In this document: piece after piece, positions 43,365 through 51,400 of the stretch
Layout: each line of letters opens with the position of its first letter
How positions within the stretch are numbered: position 1 is the stretch's first letter
Origin: M3007 sp041160955
GTDB taxonomy: Bacteria; Bacteroidota; Bacteroidia; Chitinophagales; Saprospiraceae
Assembly (NCBI GenBank): GCA_041160955.1
Contig: JBEAVK010000098.1
Coordinates: forward strand, 1-64,000
Direction: 5' to 3'
DNA length: 64,000 bases
Made by a program: the position numbers and the translations under genes
The notes under the pieces: generated by a model
Told to the model about the DNA's origin: nothing
Seen by the model: only the letters and a program-made list of their open reading frames with translations
Databases searched by the model: none

Positions 43365-46300
43365 TCAATCCATTTTTTTTACATCGGATGGTGCAATATT
43401 AAATGTTTTAGAAAAGAGGCGTGAAAAATGAGAAGCATCCTTGAAGCCCACTTCAAAGCAAACCTCTTTGACATTTTTACTGGGGTCTGCCAACAGGATT
43501 TTATAGGCTTTTTGTAGTCGGAATTGCCGTAATAACTGCATGGCTGATTGATCGGACAATGCAGCGAGTTTTCGTTGCAATTGAGATTTACTCATTTCTA
43601 TGTCTGTACAAAGTTGTAACAGATCGTAGTCTTCGTTTGTATGTTTTGCTTCAAAAATAGCATACAACCGATACATAAAAGCATCGGTCTGTTCAATGGT
43701 GGTTACCTCTTGCTCGGGTATATTAACGGGTAAAGGAGCGTTTGTTTCAGTCGAATGAGCTGATAAATGCGCATATCGTTCACGCCAACGGTGTTGTAAT
43801 TGGAATAAATTATTTAATGTTAGGATTAATTCTTCTTCATTAAAAGGTTTTCCAATATAGGCATTAGCGCCAGATTGTTGCCCTATGATCCGATCCGACA
43901 AACCTGAGCGTGCACTCAACATAACAATCGGTATATGACTGGTTGGTAAAGCATTTTTGAGTTTGTGGGTCAGTTCGTAGCCGTCCATACCGGGCATCAT
44001 GACATCGGTAAGGATAAGATCGGGTACTAGATGTAGCGCTGATTCGTACCCTGCATTACCATCAATGGCAAATTCTAGTTGGAAATACGGAGTAAGCGTA
44101 TCACGTAGGTACTTGGAAATGAATGGATTATCTTCAACGATAAGTAATAAGGGTAAGTTTTTGGAAGCAGCGTCGATAGGTGTTGTTTGATAGATATTAT
44201 CCAAAACAGGTGTAATAAATGGTGTTTTTATAGGCAATGCCTCCTGTTTAATGGGTAATAATATCGTAAATTGAGTACCAGTGCCTACTGTACTCATCAC
44301 GGATACAGTGCCACCAAATAACGTCACCAAGTCTTTTACAAACGTTAGGCCAATACCGAACTGTGGTTCATCCTGTTTGAATTTTGAAGACCCTTGAAAA
44401 TATCGGTCAAAAATAAAAGGCAGTTCTTCTGGAGCGATGCCTTCACCTGTATCGGTTATTGCAATAGCCAATTGTTTTGCTTGATTTGATTGTATAGATA
44501 CGTGTACCATTCCGCCCGAGGGTGTGTGGCGAATGGCATTGGTCAATAGATTATTGATGACATATTTAAGGCGCAAGGGGTCAAAATCCATCTCTAATTG
44601 AGGCACAGCACTATTTACTTCAAGTTGGATATTTTTAAAATCGGCTAATGCTTTAAGTGATTCGACGAGGTAGCGAAGATAATCACTAATATTCCCTTTT
44701 TCCTCATTTAGTTGGATGTTTTCATTGTCTAATTTAGTAACATCCACCATTTGGGTGACCATTTCGAGTAAGTTTTGGCCTTGGTGTAGTATGGCTTCTG
44801 CGTGTTGGCTAATATCTTTTTGGGCATTATTTGTGGTTAAGCGCTTTGCATGGCCTAATATAATAGTCAGAGGCGTTTTAAATTCATGGGAAATAGAACC
44901 AAAAAAACGATTTTTAAAATCATCTAAGGATTTGAGTCGTTCGATTTCTACACGCCGTATATTTTCCGTATATTTTAGTATAAGATACCTCCGTTCATAG
45001 TGCAAATATGTATAAAATATCCCTGCTATCATTCCTGCATAACAAAAATAGGCGAACCAACTCCGGTACCACGGAGGGCTAATCGTTACAAAAAGCCTCG
45101 TAATTGGTGCATTTTCCCAAATTTCTTTCCCATTCACACTTTGTACCTCAAGGGTATATTGGCCAGGAGGCATAACAGTGAAATTGGCGGTACGTTGAGT
45201 GCCTGCATTGATCCATTGTTCATCTAGCCCCATCATACGGTATCGAAAATTTGATGAGAAAGGATTGCCGGTTTGGAGTGCTGCAAATTCAAAAGTAATA
45301 CTGTTTTTATCAAAAGGAAGTAGTAGAGATACTTCATTTTGGTTGGTAAAATGGATATGGGGTGATTCTACAGCCGGATTTAAGAGCAAACCATTGATCT
45401 TTATTGCCGTAATAGCTGCAATATTGGCTTGTTTATTCTGCTTTTCTTGGAGCGGACGAAGCAAAAACAGACCATCCAGCCCTCCAAAGGCGAGTTCACC
45501 GGATGGCATGAGGCGAAATGCGTCAGTATTAAATTCACCACCAAGTTTTTGGTCATCGGAAAATAAATTGTAGAATGTTTTATTTTGGGGGTCAAACCTT
45601 GAAATTCCTCGATTGGTACTCAACCAAAGGTATCCAAAAGCATCTGGTAGCACACCATAGACTACATTATTGGCTAAGCCATCATTTTCATTATATATTT
45701 CTGTGATTTCTTTTTGGCTGTCAAAACAATGTAGTCCACCACCAAAAGTACCGATCCAAATTAAGTGCTTTCGGTTTGGGTCTGGGCAGATGCTCGTGAT
45801 ACGTTCATTTTTGAATAACTCACCTTTTGAGCCATAATTATGCCAAACTGTAAATTTTGGAGTAGATTCGGGGTATTCTATCCTAACAAGTCCCTGGTTA
45901 GATCCAAGCCATAAGATTCCTTGTGTATCCTCTACGATGCAACTACTTTGTAGCAGATTTCCTTGCAGTAATTGCGGAAAATCAGCATTAAATGCCCAAT
46001 AATCTATGTGGTTGTCTATCGGGCGGATACGTGCAATTCTACCATTGAGGGCACTGATCCAAATATTAGCATTTTTATCTTCTATTATAGGAATGGTACC
46101 ACTATCCAAGTAGGGTAATTCAACGGGTATTTCTTTCCACTGACCTGTATTATGCTCTTTTTTTCTAATAAATAAATGATCGTTTCTGGAATTTGGTAGC
46201 CACCAATCACCTGATCGAGATATAAGTAAGTTAAAAATACGATTGTTTTTCCCATTCCAATACCCCCAAGGTGCGAGTTTTTCTTCGCTTGTGTAAGGAT

Positions 46301-47462
46301 TGAATACTTTAAATGGAAAATCTCGACCTAGCCAAACCCATCCATCAGGTAAGATATTAAAATTATAGGGGCCTATTTTTGATAAATATTGTTTAAAAAT
46401 TACCTTTTGTGGACTCAACTTTCGTACACCAAACCCAATAGTTCCCAGCCAAATATTTTCATTTCGATCAATGATGCTAGAAGTGGATATGGGCTGGTCT
46501 GAGGTAAAGAATGGTTTATATTGGCGTAAAACAGTATTGAAATCTTGCGCAATAGTTATTTTTGATATTGTTGCTGTATCCAGTTGGTACAGTTCGGGGT
46601 TGCCTAAAAAATAAAATAGCGGCATTTGGCTAGATGGGTGTATAAATTCTGCCAAACACTTTATTTTACACTTGCTTTTAGTATCTTCAGGTATTTCAAA
46701 AACACGTCCTGTTTTTTCTTTGGCGTAATATAGCAGACCATATCGCCCCCAGTGTGGGTAATCAATCAATCGCGGATCAGCGATTGTTGCTTGCAGTGTA
46801 ATCGGATTGATTTTACCCAATTGATCCAATTGGTCAATAAAAAGAATGTCTGAATTCTTACTATTTGGTACGTGTACCCATATTGCTGGCCCTTTAAAGT
46901 CAGGTGGAATATTAATGAATTGTAGATTAAAAATACTGGATGAAAGTTTGTTTTTTCGAATCAAATGCGCCAGTTCAGGTATGGATGATATGGTGTAAAT
47001 TTGACTTTGTACATTACTTGCAATCATTTTTAATAGACCTGAAATCCAAATCCTACCCGCCCTAATATCTATCCAAACTACATCATTAACAGGAAATCTA
47101 GGATCAATATCTGCCAAGTGAACAAAACGCTCTGAATAAGGATCCATAACAACCAACCCTTTATCAGTGCCGAGCCAAAGTAAACCGTATTCATCTTCGG
47201 TAATACAATATATATAATTGGCTTTTATTGACCACTTTGTTGAATTATCGGGGAGAAAGCGTTTTACTTGGTAGCCATCGTAACGATTAAGCCCGTTAAA
47301 TGTCCCCACCCATTTATATCCCCGACTATCCTCAAAGATAGCATGGATAAACCCTTGTGAAAGCCCATCAGCAACTGTGATAGACTCCATCTGGTAGCCA
47401 GACTGCGTATAGCAATTGCTAACATGGAGGGTAACTAAAAAAAGAGAAATCAGAATTTTCAC
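43365..47462 (-). CDS. Hybrid two-component system protein (HTCS): sensor propeller, kinase, receiver, AraC HTH
   Basis: 1365 residues from the GTG at 47462, which opens the signal peptide VKILISLFLVTLHVSNCYTQ. I rejected the longer TTG start at 47495 because it lies in the -7 box. Domains: two periplasmic 7-bladed Reg_prop propellers (about 25-700; GLSQGFIHAIFEDSRGYKWV, GLNRYDGY), a Y_Y_Y domain (about 690-790), one TM helix (about 800), HisKA with SISHEFKTPLTIILGHA (His859), HATPase (INNLLTNAIRHT), a receiver (LTDVMMPGMDG, Asp1153), and a C-terminal AraC HTH (VKEVCFEVGFKDASHFSRLF). Such proteins sense sugars and activate polysaccharide utilisation genes; no SusC/SusD pair is next to it. Confidence 0.93.
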   Translation of the reverse strand: MKILISLFLVTLHVSNCYTQSGYQMESITVADGLSQGFIHAIFEDSRGYKWVGTFNGLNRYDGYQVKRFLPDNSTKWSIKANYIYCITEDEYGLLWLGTDKGLVVMDPYSERFVHLADIDPRFPVNDVVWIDIRAGRIWISGLLKMIASNVQSQIYTISSIPELAHLIRKNKLSSSIFNLQFINIPPDFKGPAIWVHVPNSKNSDILFIDQLDQLGKINPITLQATIADPRLIDYPHWGRYGLLYYAKEKTGRVFEIPEDTKSKCKIKCLAEFIHPSSQMPLFYFLGNPELYQLDTATISKITIAQDFNTVLRQYKPFFTSDQPISTSSIIDRNENIWLGTIGFGVRKLSPQKVIFKQYLSKIGPYNFNILPDGWVWLGRDFPFKVFNPYTSEEKLAPWGYWNGKNNRIFNLLISRSGDWWLPNSRNDHLFIRKKEHNTGQWKEIPVELPYLDSGTIPIIEDKNANIWISALNGRIARIRPIDNHIDYWAFNADFPQLLQGNLLQSSCIVEDTQGILWLGSNQGLVRIEYPESTPKFTVWHNYGSKGELFKNERITSICPDPNRKHLIWIGTFGGGLHCFDSQKEITEIYNENDGLANNVVYGVLPDAFGYLWLSTNRGISRFDPQNKTFYNLFSDDQKLGGEFNTDAFRLMPSGELAFGGLDGLFLLRPLQEKQNKQANIAAITAIKINGLLLNPAVESPHIHFTNQNEVSLLLPFDKNSITFEFAALQTGNPFSSNFRYRMMGLDEQWINAGTQRTANFTVMPPGQYTLEVQSVNGKEIWENAPITRLFVTISPPWYRSWFAYFCYAGMIAGIFYTYLHYERRYLILKYTENIRRVEIERLKSLDDFKNRFFGSISHEFKTPLTIILGHAKRLTTNNAQKDISQHAEAILHQGQNLLEMVTQMVDVTKLDNENIQLNEEKGNISDYLRYLVESLKALADFKNIQLEVNSAVPQLEMDFDPLRLKYVINNLLTNAIRHTPSGGMVHVSIQSNQAKQLAIAITDTGEGIAPEELPFIFDRYFQGSSKFKQDEPQFGIGLTFVKDLVTLFGGTVSVMSTVGTGTQFTILLPIKQEALPIKTPFITPVLDNIYQTTPIDAASKNLPLLLIVEDNPFISKYLRDTLTPYFQLEFAIDGNAGYESALHLVPDLILTDVMMPGMDGYELTHKLKNALPTSHIPIVMLSARSGLSDRIIGQQSGANAYIGKPFNEEELILTLNNLFQLQHRWRERYAHLSAHSTETNAPLPVNIPEQEVTTIEQTDAFMYRLYAIFEAKHTNEDYDLLQLCTDIEMSKSQLQRKLAALSDQSAMQLLRQFRLQKAYKILLADPSKNVKEVCFEVGFKDASHFSRLFSKTFNIAPSDVKKMD

Positions 47463-47492
47463 AAAATGTAATTGGCACTTGCTAAAACAACG

Positions 47493-47500
47493 CAAAAATA
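47493..47500 (-). promoter_or_regulatory. HTCS gene -7 box (TATTTTTG)
   Basis: A perfect TAnnTTTG on the minus strand, with start near 47487, 25 bases before the GTG at 47462. No -33 TTG is present; instead a direct repeat begins 24 bases upstream. This fits an activator-dependent promoter. Confidence 0.6.
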
Positions 47501-47524
47501 TTGCGTTTTATCTGAAAAATGGAG

Positions 47525-47606
47525 TTTGGGTATAATTGTCAGGTCATTATCTCAATTTATCTTCGATTTGGGTGGAATTATCATGTATTTGGGTAGATTC
47601 ATCATG
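47525..47606. promoter_or_regulatory. Three 19-bp direct repeats in 21-bp phase, candidate AraC-type operators
   Basis: Copies at 47525-47543, 47567-47585 and 47588-47606 share TTTGGGT-x-G/T-A-x-T-x-x-TCA-x-G (15-16 of 19 positions between neighbours). Offsets are 42 and 21 bases, that is two and one times 21 bp, so they lie on the same face of the helix. AraC-family half-sites are typically 21 bp apart. Confidence 0.7.
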
Positions 47607-47627
47607 GCCTCTACATCTTAATCAAAC

Positions 47628-47635
47628 TACTTTTG
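47628..47635 (+). promoter_or_regulatory. Plus-strand -7 box (TACTTTTG) downstream of the direct repeats
   Basis: TACTTTTG 21 bases beyond the last direct repeat. No -33 TTG at normal distance, as for the HTCS promoter on the other side. Together they form a symmetric divergent arrangement. Confidence 0.4.
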
Positions 47636-47641
47636 CAATGT

Positions 47642-47847
47642 TTTTATATGTATTTTACTTATGTCTTAAAAAGTACCAGGTAAGGATATTATAATTGGTA
47701 AAGGTAATAATATAATCTGCATAATAATCTGGACGCCTTGTTAATTAGATGACAAAATAATATCATTATAGTCTAATAACAAATTTTATTTATTTTACAA
47801 GTAGTAAAGATCGAATTGATTGTCTTCATTCAGTTCGATTTTTTTTT
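47642..47847 (+). ncRNA. Candidate small RNA (about 200 nt) divergent from the HTCS gene
   Basis: The unit is bounded by the -7 box at 47628-47635 and the terminator-like hairpin at 47810-47839 with T-run 47840-47847. Only 18-codon or shorter frames occur in it, without a convincing start context. The transcript is inferred from these signals only. Confidence 0.35.
47810..47847 (+). terminator. Terminator-like hairpin with T8 tract
   Basis: ATCGAATTGA (47810-47819) pairs with TCAGTTCGAT (47830-47839) with one G-U pair, followed by eight T. It reads on the plus strand, where no protein gene precedes it. Confidence 0.65.
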
Positions 47848-47944
47848 CTTTAAGACTGATGGGCGTTTATCGAAAAAAGATCTTGGCTAGAATTGTTGTC
47901 AATTTGTATGAAATAATTATTGTTTTTAAATTTTTATCATGTAT

Positions 47945-47976
47945 TTTGGTGTATTGTGGGTTGAATAGTAATTTTG
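47945..47976 (+). promoter_or_regulatory. Consensus promoter TTTG-N20-TAATTTTG
   Basis: TTTG (47945-47948), exactly 20 bases, TAATTTTG (47969-47976). The start would be near 47983, only about 18 bases before a terminator hairpin. Confidence 0.6.
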
Positions 47977-47982
47977 GAGTAC

Positions 47983-48036
47983 AAACAGTTAATAAAGCGG
48001 CGCGTCAGGGATAAAACCCTGAACGCGTCTTTTTTT
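47983..48036 (+). ncRNA. Candidate very short RNA or attenuated leader
   Basis: About 54 bases between the consensus promoter and the terminator T-run, made mostly of the hairpin itself. It could be a small RNA or the attenuated leader of the GNAT/FemAB-like gene at 48298. Confidence 0.3.
48001..48036 (+). terminator. Intrinsic terminator
   Basis: CGCGTCAGGG (48001-48010) pairs with CCCTGAACGCG (48017-48027) with one bulged A and loop ATAAAA, followed by TCTTTTTTT. A strong plus-strand terminator with no protein gene in front of it. Confidence 0.75.
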
Positions 48037-48194
48037 AGTTTATCCCAAAAATAAAGTTGCTCAACAAAATTGAAAATATAACGTTTAATACCTCGAAGAA
48101 ACAAAACCCATTTTAACGTGCCTATTTCCCTCTTATTTAGTCGCCTTTTTGCTCCATTTCGACGGTTGGTTTACCTCACTTGCTCTAATCGGTT

Positions 48195-48202
48195 TACCTT
48201 TG
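48195..48202 (+). promoter_or_regulatory. Candidate -7 box (TACCTTTG) for the GNAT/FemAB-like gene
   Basis: A perfect box with a TTGG 25 bases upstream (48166-48169). A start near 48209 fits the ATG at 48298 and argues against translation from the GTG at 48118. Confidence 0.4.
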
Positions 48203-48297
48203 CTGGTGTTAGTTCCGGACAACATTGCTTACTCAACTGTTTGGTAGGCTGTTTCACGCCAAATACTACTACACACAAGGAAACTTCAATATCTTTT

Positions 48298-49527
48298 ATG
48301 GATCACAAATTTACACAAATCCAAGGAGGTGCATCTGCAAAAATGACCGAAAACAATGTCCGATACGCCTACTTTCCAAGCATCGAAGCCGCTGATAGAG
48401 ATTGGTCGAAAGTGGCTCAATTAACAGAAGATATTTTTTTTCAACGTAGTTTTTTATATACAGTGGAACAAAACCCGCCACTAGGTATGCGGTTTGGTTA
48501 TCTTGTATATTATAAAGGAGAAAACCCGATCGGCATTTCGGTATGCCAAATTAAACATTTTAGTGCCGCCGAAAGTATAGCGGACGAGAATGAAAAAGAC
48601 CCCTGCTTTTTTAATGGGTTGTCTAAATGGTTCAAACGCAGGGTGTCCGGTTGGGCAGAAGCAGATATATTGATTTGTGGCAACTTATTGGTCACTGGTG
48701 CACATGGTTTTTGGTTCAATCCTGATCTAGTCCCCCTCCATGAAATGCCTCTATTGCTTGAAAAGGGGCTTCAGTATGCAGCAGAGCAATCAGGACGCAA
48801 TGGTACTAAAATTGCAATGATCCTAGTTAAAGATGTGTTGCCGCAAACACAGGGTGTTTTTAGCAGCAATTTTATAAAAAAGAAATACACCGAGTTTGAA
48901 ATCCAGCCAAATATGGTGTTGGATTTACCCTTCGCAGATTTTGATGGCTACCTGAATGCAATGTCAACCAAATATCGGACACGCGCAAAACGGGCTTTTA
49001 AAAAAGCAGAATCCTTACAGAAAAAAGAACTTACACTCTTAGAAATACAGCAGGAAGCCGATAATATGTACGCCTTGTACAAGGAGGTCGCCACTAATGC
49101 AGGTTTTAATATGGTGGACTTGAATGAGCACTATATGTTGGCACTACACCAAGCATTGAATGGTAAATTTAGGGTCTTTGGTTACTATTTGAATGGGGAA
49201 CTGGTATGTTATTGCACTACACTGCACAATAACCACGAATTAGAAGCGCATTTTTTGGGTTATAATAAAGCCCACAATCACGATTATCAACTTTATTTGA
49301 ATATGCTATACGATATGATTCAAGTGGCGTTTACCTCGGGTTGTAAAAAAATTGTATTTGCACGTACCGCGCTCGAAATCAAAAGTTCCGTTGGAGCAGA
49401 ACCAGAGCAACTTCTGTGTTATTTGCGCCACCAAAATAGCCTTATCAATAACTTGACGACGACGATACTCGACTATTTGAAACCTGTGGAGGAATGGCAA
49501 CAAAGACACCCTTTTAAAGATAACTGA
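48298..49527 (+). CDS. GNAT-fold (FemAB-like) acyltransferase
   Basis: About 409 residues from the ATG at 48298; the frame extends to a GTG at 48118 but that part is unlike any domain and overlaps the candidate promoter. The C-terminal half (about 215-360) has an acyl-CoA N-acyltransferase-like fold: YLNAMSTKYRTRAKRAFKKA, MYALYKEVATNAGF, FGYYLNGELVCYC and LQLYLNMLYDMIQVA-like segments near the end (here QLYLNMLYDMIQVAF). Such proteins transfer amino acids or acyl groups to peptidoglycan or other polymers. The methyltransferase gene starts inside its stop (TGATG), so the two are translationally coupled. Confidence 0.7.
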   Translation: MDHKFTQIQGGASAKMTENNVRYAYFPSIEAADRDWSKVAQLTEDIFFQRSFLYTVEQNPPLGMRFGYLVYYKGENPIGISVCQIKHFSAAESIADENEKDPCFFNGLSKWFKRRVSGWAEADILICGNLLVTGAHGFWFNPDLVPLHEMPLLLEKGLQYAAEQSGRNGTKIAMILVKDVLPQTQGVFSSNFIKKKYTEFEIQPNMVLDLPFADFDGYLNAMSTKYRTRAKRAFKKAESLQKKELTLLEIQQEADNMYALYKEVATNAGFNMVDLNEHYMLALHQALNGKFRVFGYYLNGELVCYCTTLHNNHELEAHFLGYNKAHNHDYQLYLNMLYDMIQVAFTSGCKKIVFARTALEIKSSVGAEPEQLLCYLRHQNSLINNLTTTILDYLKPVEEWQQRHPFKDN

Positions 49528-50171
49528 TGCTACGCTGGCGAATTGCTCAATTTTTTGAAATCCTGTGGTGGAAAAATTATCTCGGCGGAAAAGATAAGCA
49601 GGAATACCTCCATTGGAAACAAGCATATTGGGCTGGTTTTTTGGAACAAAGTCGCATCCAACTCCAGCCAGATGATACGATACTTGATGCAGGGTGTGGC
49701 CCAGCAGGCATATTTACGATACTCACAAATTATAAAACCGATGCTGTTGATCCATTATTGGATAAATATGAGCACGAATTGCCCCATTTTTCAAGGAAAG
49801 ATTGGCCCAACACGCAATTTGTCTGTAGCACGCTAGAAGATTTCGAGCCGAAAAAGCCTTACAGCGTAGTTTTTTGTCTAAATGCCATAAATCATGTGAT
49901 CGATATTGACCGTTGTATCAGCCAACTCACGTCATTTACTCAACAAAATGGTACGCTTGCGATGTCCATTGATGCACATAATCATCGGTGGATCAAACGA
50001 TTATTTCGTTTATTACCGGGTGATATTCTCCATCCGCACCAGTATGATCTTCCTGAGTACGAAAGTATGATGACTGCACGTGGTTTTCAGATCGACCGTA
50101 CTATACTGATAAAAAAAGACTGGATTTTTAATTATTACTTAGTGGTAGGTACTTTAAAAGCACCTATTTGA
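49527..50171 (+). CDS. Class I SAM-dependent methyltransferase
   Basis: A 214-residue Rossmann methyltransferase. Motif I ILDAGCGPAGIFTIL (about residues 52-66) binds SAM, followed by the acidic DAVDPLLDKYE (about 72-82) and motif IV VVFCLNAINHVIDIDRC. The C-terminal part is basic (HRWIKRLFRLL), with a hydrophobic end. It is coupled by TGATG to the GNAT/FemAB-like gene, which suggests one pathway such as a lipid or pigment modification; the substrate is unknown. Confidence 0.85.
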   Translation: MLRWRIAQFFEILWWKNYLGGKDKQEYLHWKQAYWAGFLEQSRIQLQPDDTILDAGCGPAGIFTILTNYKTDAVDPLLDKYEHELPHFSRKDWPNTQFVCSTLEDFEPKKPYSVVFCLNAINHVIDIDRCISQLTSFTQQNGTLAMSIDAHNHRWIKRLFRLLPGDILHPHQYDLPEYESMMTARGFQIDRTILIKKDWIFNYYLVVGTLKAPI

Positions 50172-50237
50172 TGACTTGTTAAAAGGAGGGCTACAAAGTT
50201 AATATAAACTTATTACCTTGTGCCAAAATTTATTAAC

Positions 50238-51215
50238 ATGAACACACGTCGTTCTTTTTTATCAAAAGCCTTAATGGCTACTTCTGTAGGCGGATTAAAT
50301 TGGTCCTCTTTACTTGCTCATATCCAACCTAAACCCGATCCAAAATCAGTCCCGATGGTGATCGCGACTTGGAATAACCAAAAAGCAACCGCCGCCGCAT
50401 GGGAAGTGCTGGCAAAAGGCGGACGCGCCTTAGATGCTGTAGAAGCAGGTGCACGCATTCCTGAAGCCGATCCCAATGATACAAGCGTTGGTTATGGCGG
50501 CTTTCCCGATCGCGATGGTAAGGTTACACTCGATGCCTGTATCATGGATGAATTTGGTAATGCAGGCTCTGTTTCTTTTTTGCAACATATTATGCACCCG
50601 ATTAGTGTAGCCCGTATGGTCATGGAGAAAACCCCTCATGTCATGCTTTGTGGCGAAGGTGCTTTGGATTTTGCCTTAAAAAATGGTTTTGTAAAGGAAA
50701 ATTTGTTAACTCCCGTGGCCGAAAAGGCTTGGAAAGATTGGCTCATTAAATCTGAATATAAACCCAAAGTAAATTGGGAACGCCACGATACTATTGGCAT
50801 CGTTTCTATCGATAGTAAACAGCAAATTGCGGGCGCATGTACCACCAGCGGTATGGCCTTCAAGCTACACGGCAGGGTAGGGGATAGTCCCGTGATTGGC
50901 GCTGGAATGTTTTCTGACAATGAAGTAGGTGCTGCCGCAGCCACCGGACTAGGCGAAATGGTGCTTCGTACGCTGGGTAGTTTTTTGGTGGTAGAAGAAA
51001 TGAGGCGCGGTAAAAGCCCTCAAAAAGCAGTCGAAACCGTCATAAAGCGCATTGCTGCGAAGTATCCACAACAGGCTAAAGAAAATCAAATTGGATTTAT
51101 TGCTTTGGACAAACGCGGACGATTTGGTGGTTATGCGCTACAAGCAGGGTTTAATTATGCCGTTTTTCAAAATGGGGTGAATAAGGTGTTTGAAGCGGGA
51201 CATTTGTATAAATAA
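50238..51215 (+). CDS. N4-(beta-N-acetylglucosaminyl)-L-asparaginase (glycosylasparaginase)
   Basis: 325-residue Ntn-hydrolase that cleaves the GlcNAc-Asn bond. It begins with a Tat-type signal (NTRRSFLSKALMATSVGG), so export to the periplasm is likely; the ATG at 50238 is used in preference to a GTG 18 bases earlier. The precursor is cut before the nucleophile Thr185 in RHDTIGIVSID. The following ACTTSGMAFKLHGRVGDSP and NEVGAAAATGLGEM segments are the substrate-binding and beta-strand elements known from the Elizabethkingia enzyme. A single gene, followed by a hairpin repeat. It may act on N- or O-glycan debris or on its own glycoproteins. Confidence 0.93.
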   Translation: MNTRRSFLSKALMATSVGGLNWSSLLAHIQPKPDPKSVPMVIATWNNQKATAAAWEVLAKGGRALDAVEAGARIPEADPNDTSVGYGGFPDRDGKVTLDACIMDEFGNAGSVSFLQHIMHPISVARMVMEKTPHVMLCGEGALDFALKNGFVKENLLTPVAEKAWKDWLIKSEYKPKVNWERHDTIGIVSIDSKQQIAGACTTSGMAFKLHGRVGDSPVIGAGMFSDNEVGAAAATGLGEMVLRTLGSFLVVEEMRRGKSPQKAVETVIKRIAAKYPQQAKENQIGFIALDKRGRFGGYALQAGFNYAVFQNGVNKVFEAGHLYK

Positions 51216-51250
51216 ACCAATTATTTAGTTAATTTTAGGCTATCTATATG

Positions 51251-51375
51251 TAGCCGACCCAGTATGGGGCAAATGTTTATAGCGCAATATGGATAAAATA
51301 CATTTGACCCCGAGGGGGCGTACCCATACCGCCCATTCTTTTGCTATAAACATTTGACCCCTTCTGGGTCGGCTA
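51251..51375. repeat. 33-bp imperfect inverted repeat between convergent genes
   Basis: The left arm TAGCCGACCCAG...TTTATAGC (51251-51283) and the right arm (51343-51375) match at 29 of 33 positions. A third partial copy, CATTTGACCCCGAGGGGG, lies in the loop (51301-51318). Probably a mobile palindromic element that now serves as a bidirectional terminator. Confidence 0.75.
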
Positions 51376-51400
51376 ATTGCTGTAAATATGCGCACTCAAA

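Larger units (their letters stand above)
47463..48297. other. 835-bp intergenic region with two apparent non-coding transcription units
   Basis: No convincing protein gene. It holds the HTCS promoter, three phased direct repeats, a plus-strand -7 box, two terminator-like hairpins with T-runs on the plus strand (47810-47847 and 48001-48036), and a complete promoter at 47945-47976. The 64-codon frame at 47820-48014 starts with TTG and runs into a terminator. Confidence 0.7.

Noticed and set aside
47484..47495. TTG start for the HTCS gene at 47495
   Set aside because: That TTG is part of the -7 box on the minus strand; GTG at 47462 gives a proper signal peptide.
47820..48014. 64-codon open frame in the intergenic region
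   Set aside because: It starts with TTG in a terminator T-tract, ends inside another terminator hairpin, and shows no protein-like pattern.
48118..48297. N-terminal extension of the GNAT/FemAB-like gene from a GTG
   Set aside because: The extension has no domain, many cysteines and overlaps a -7 box; ATG at 48298 fits the promoter better.
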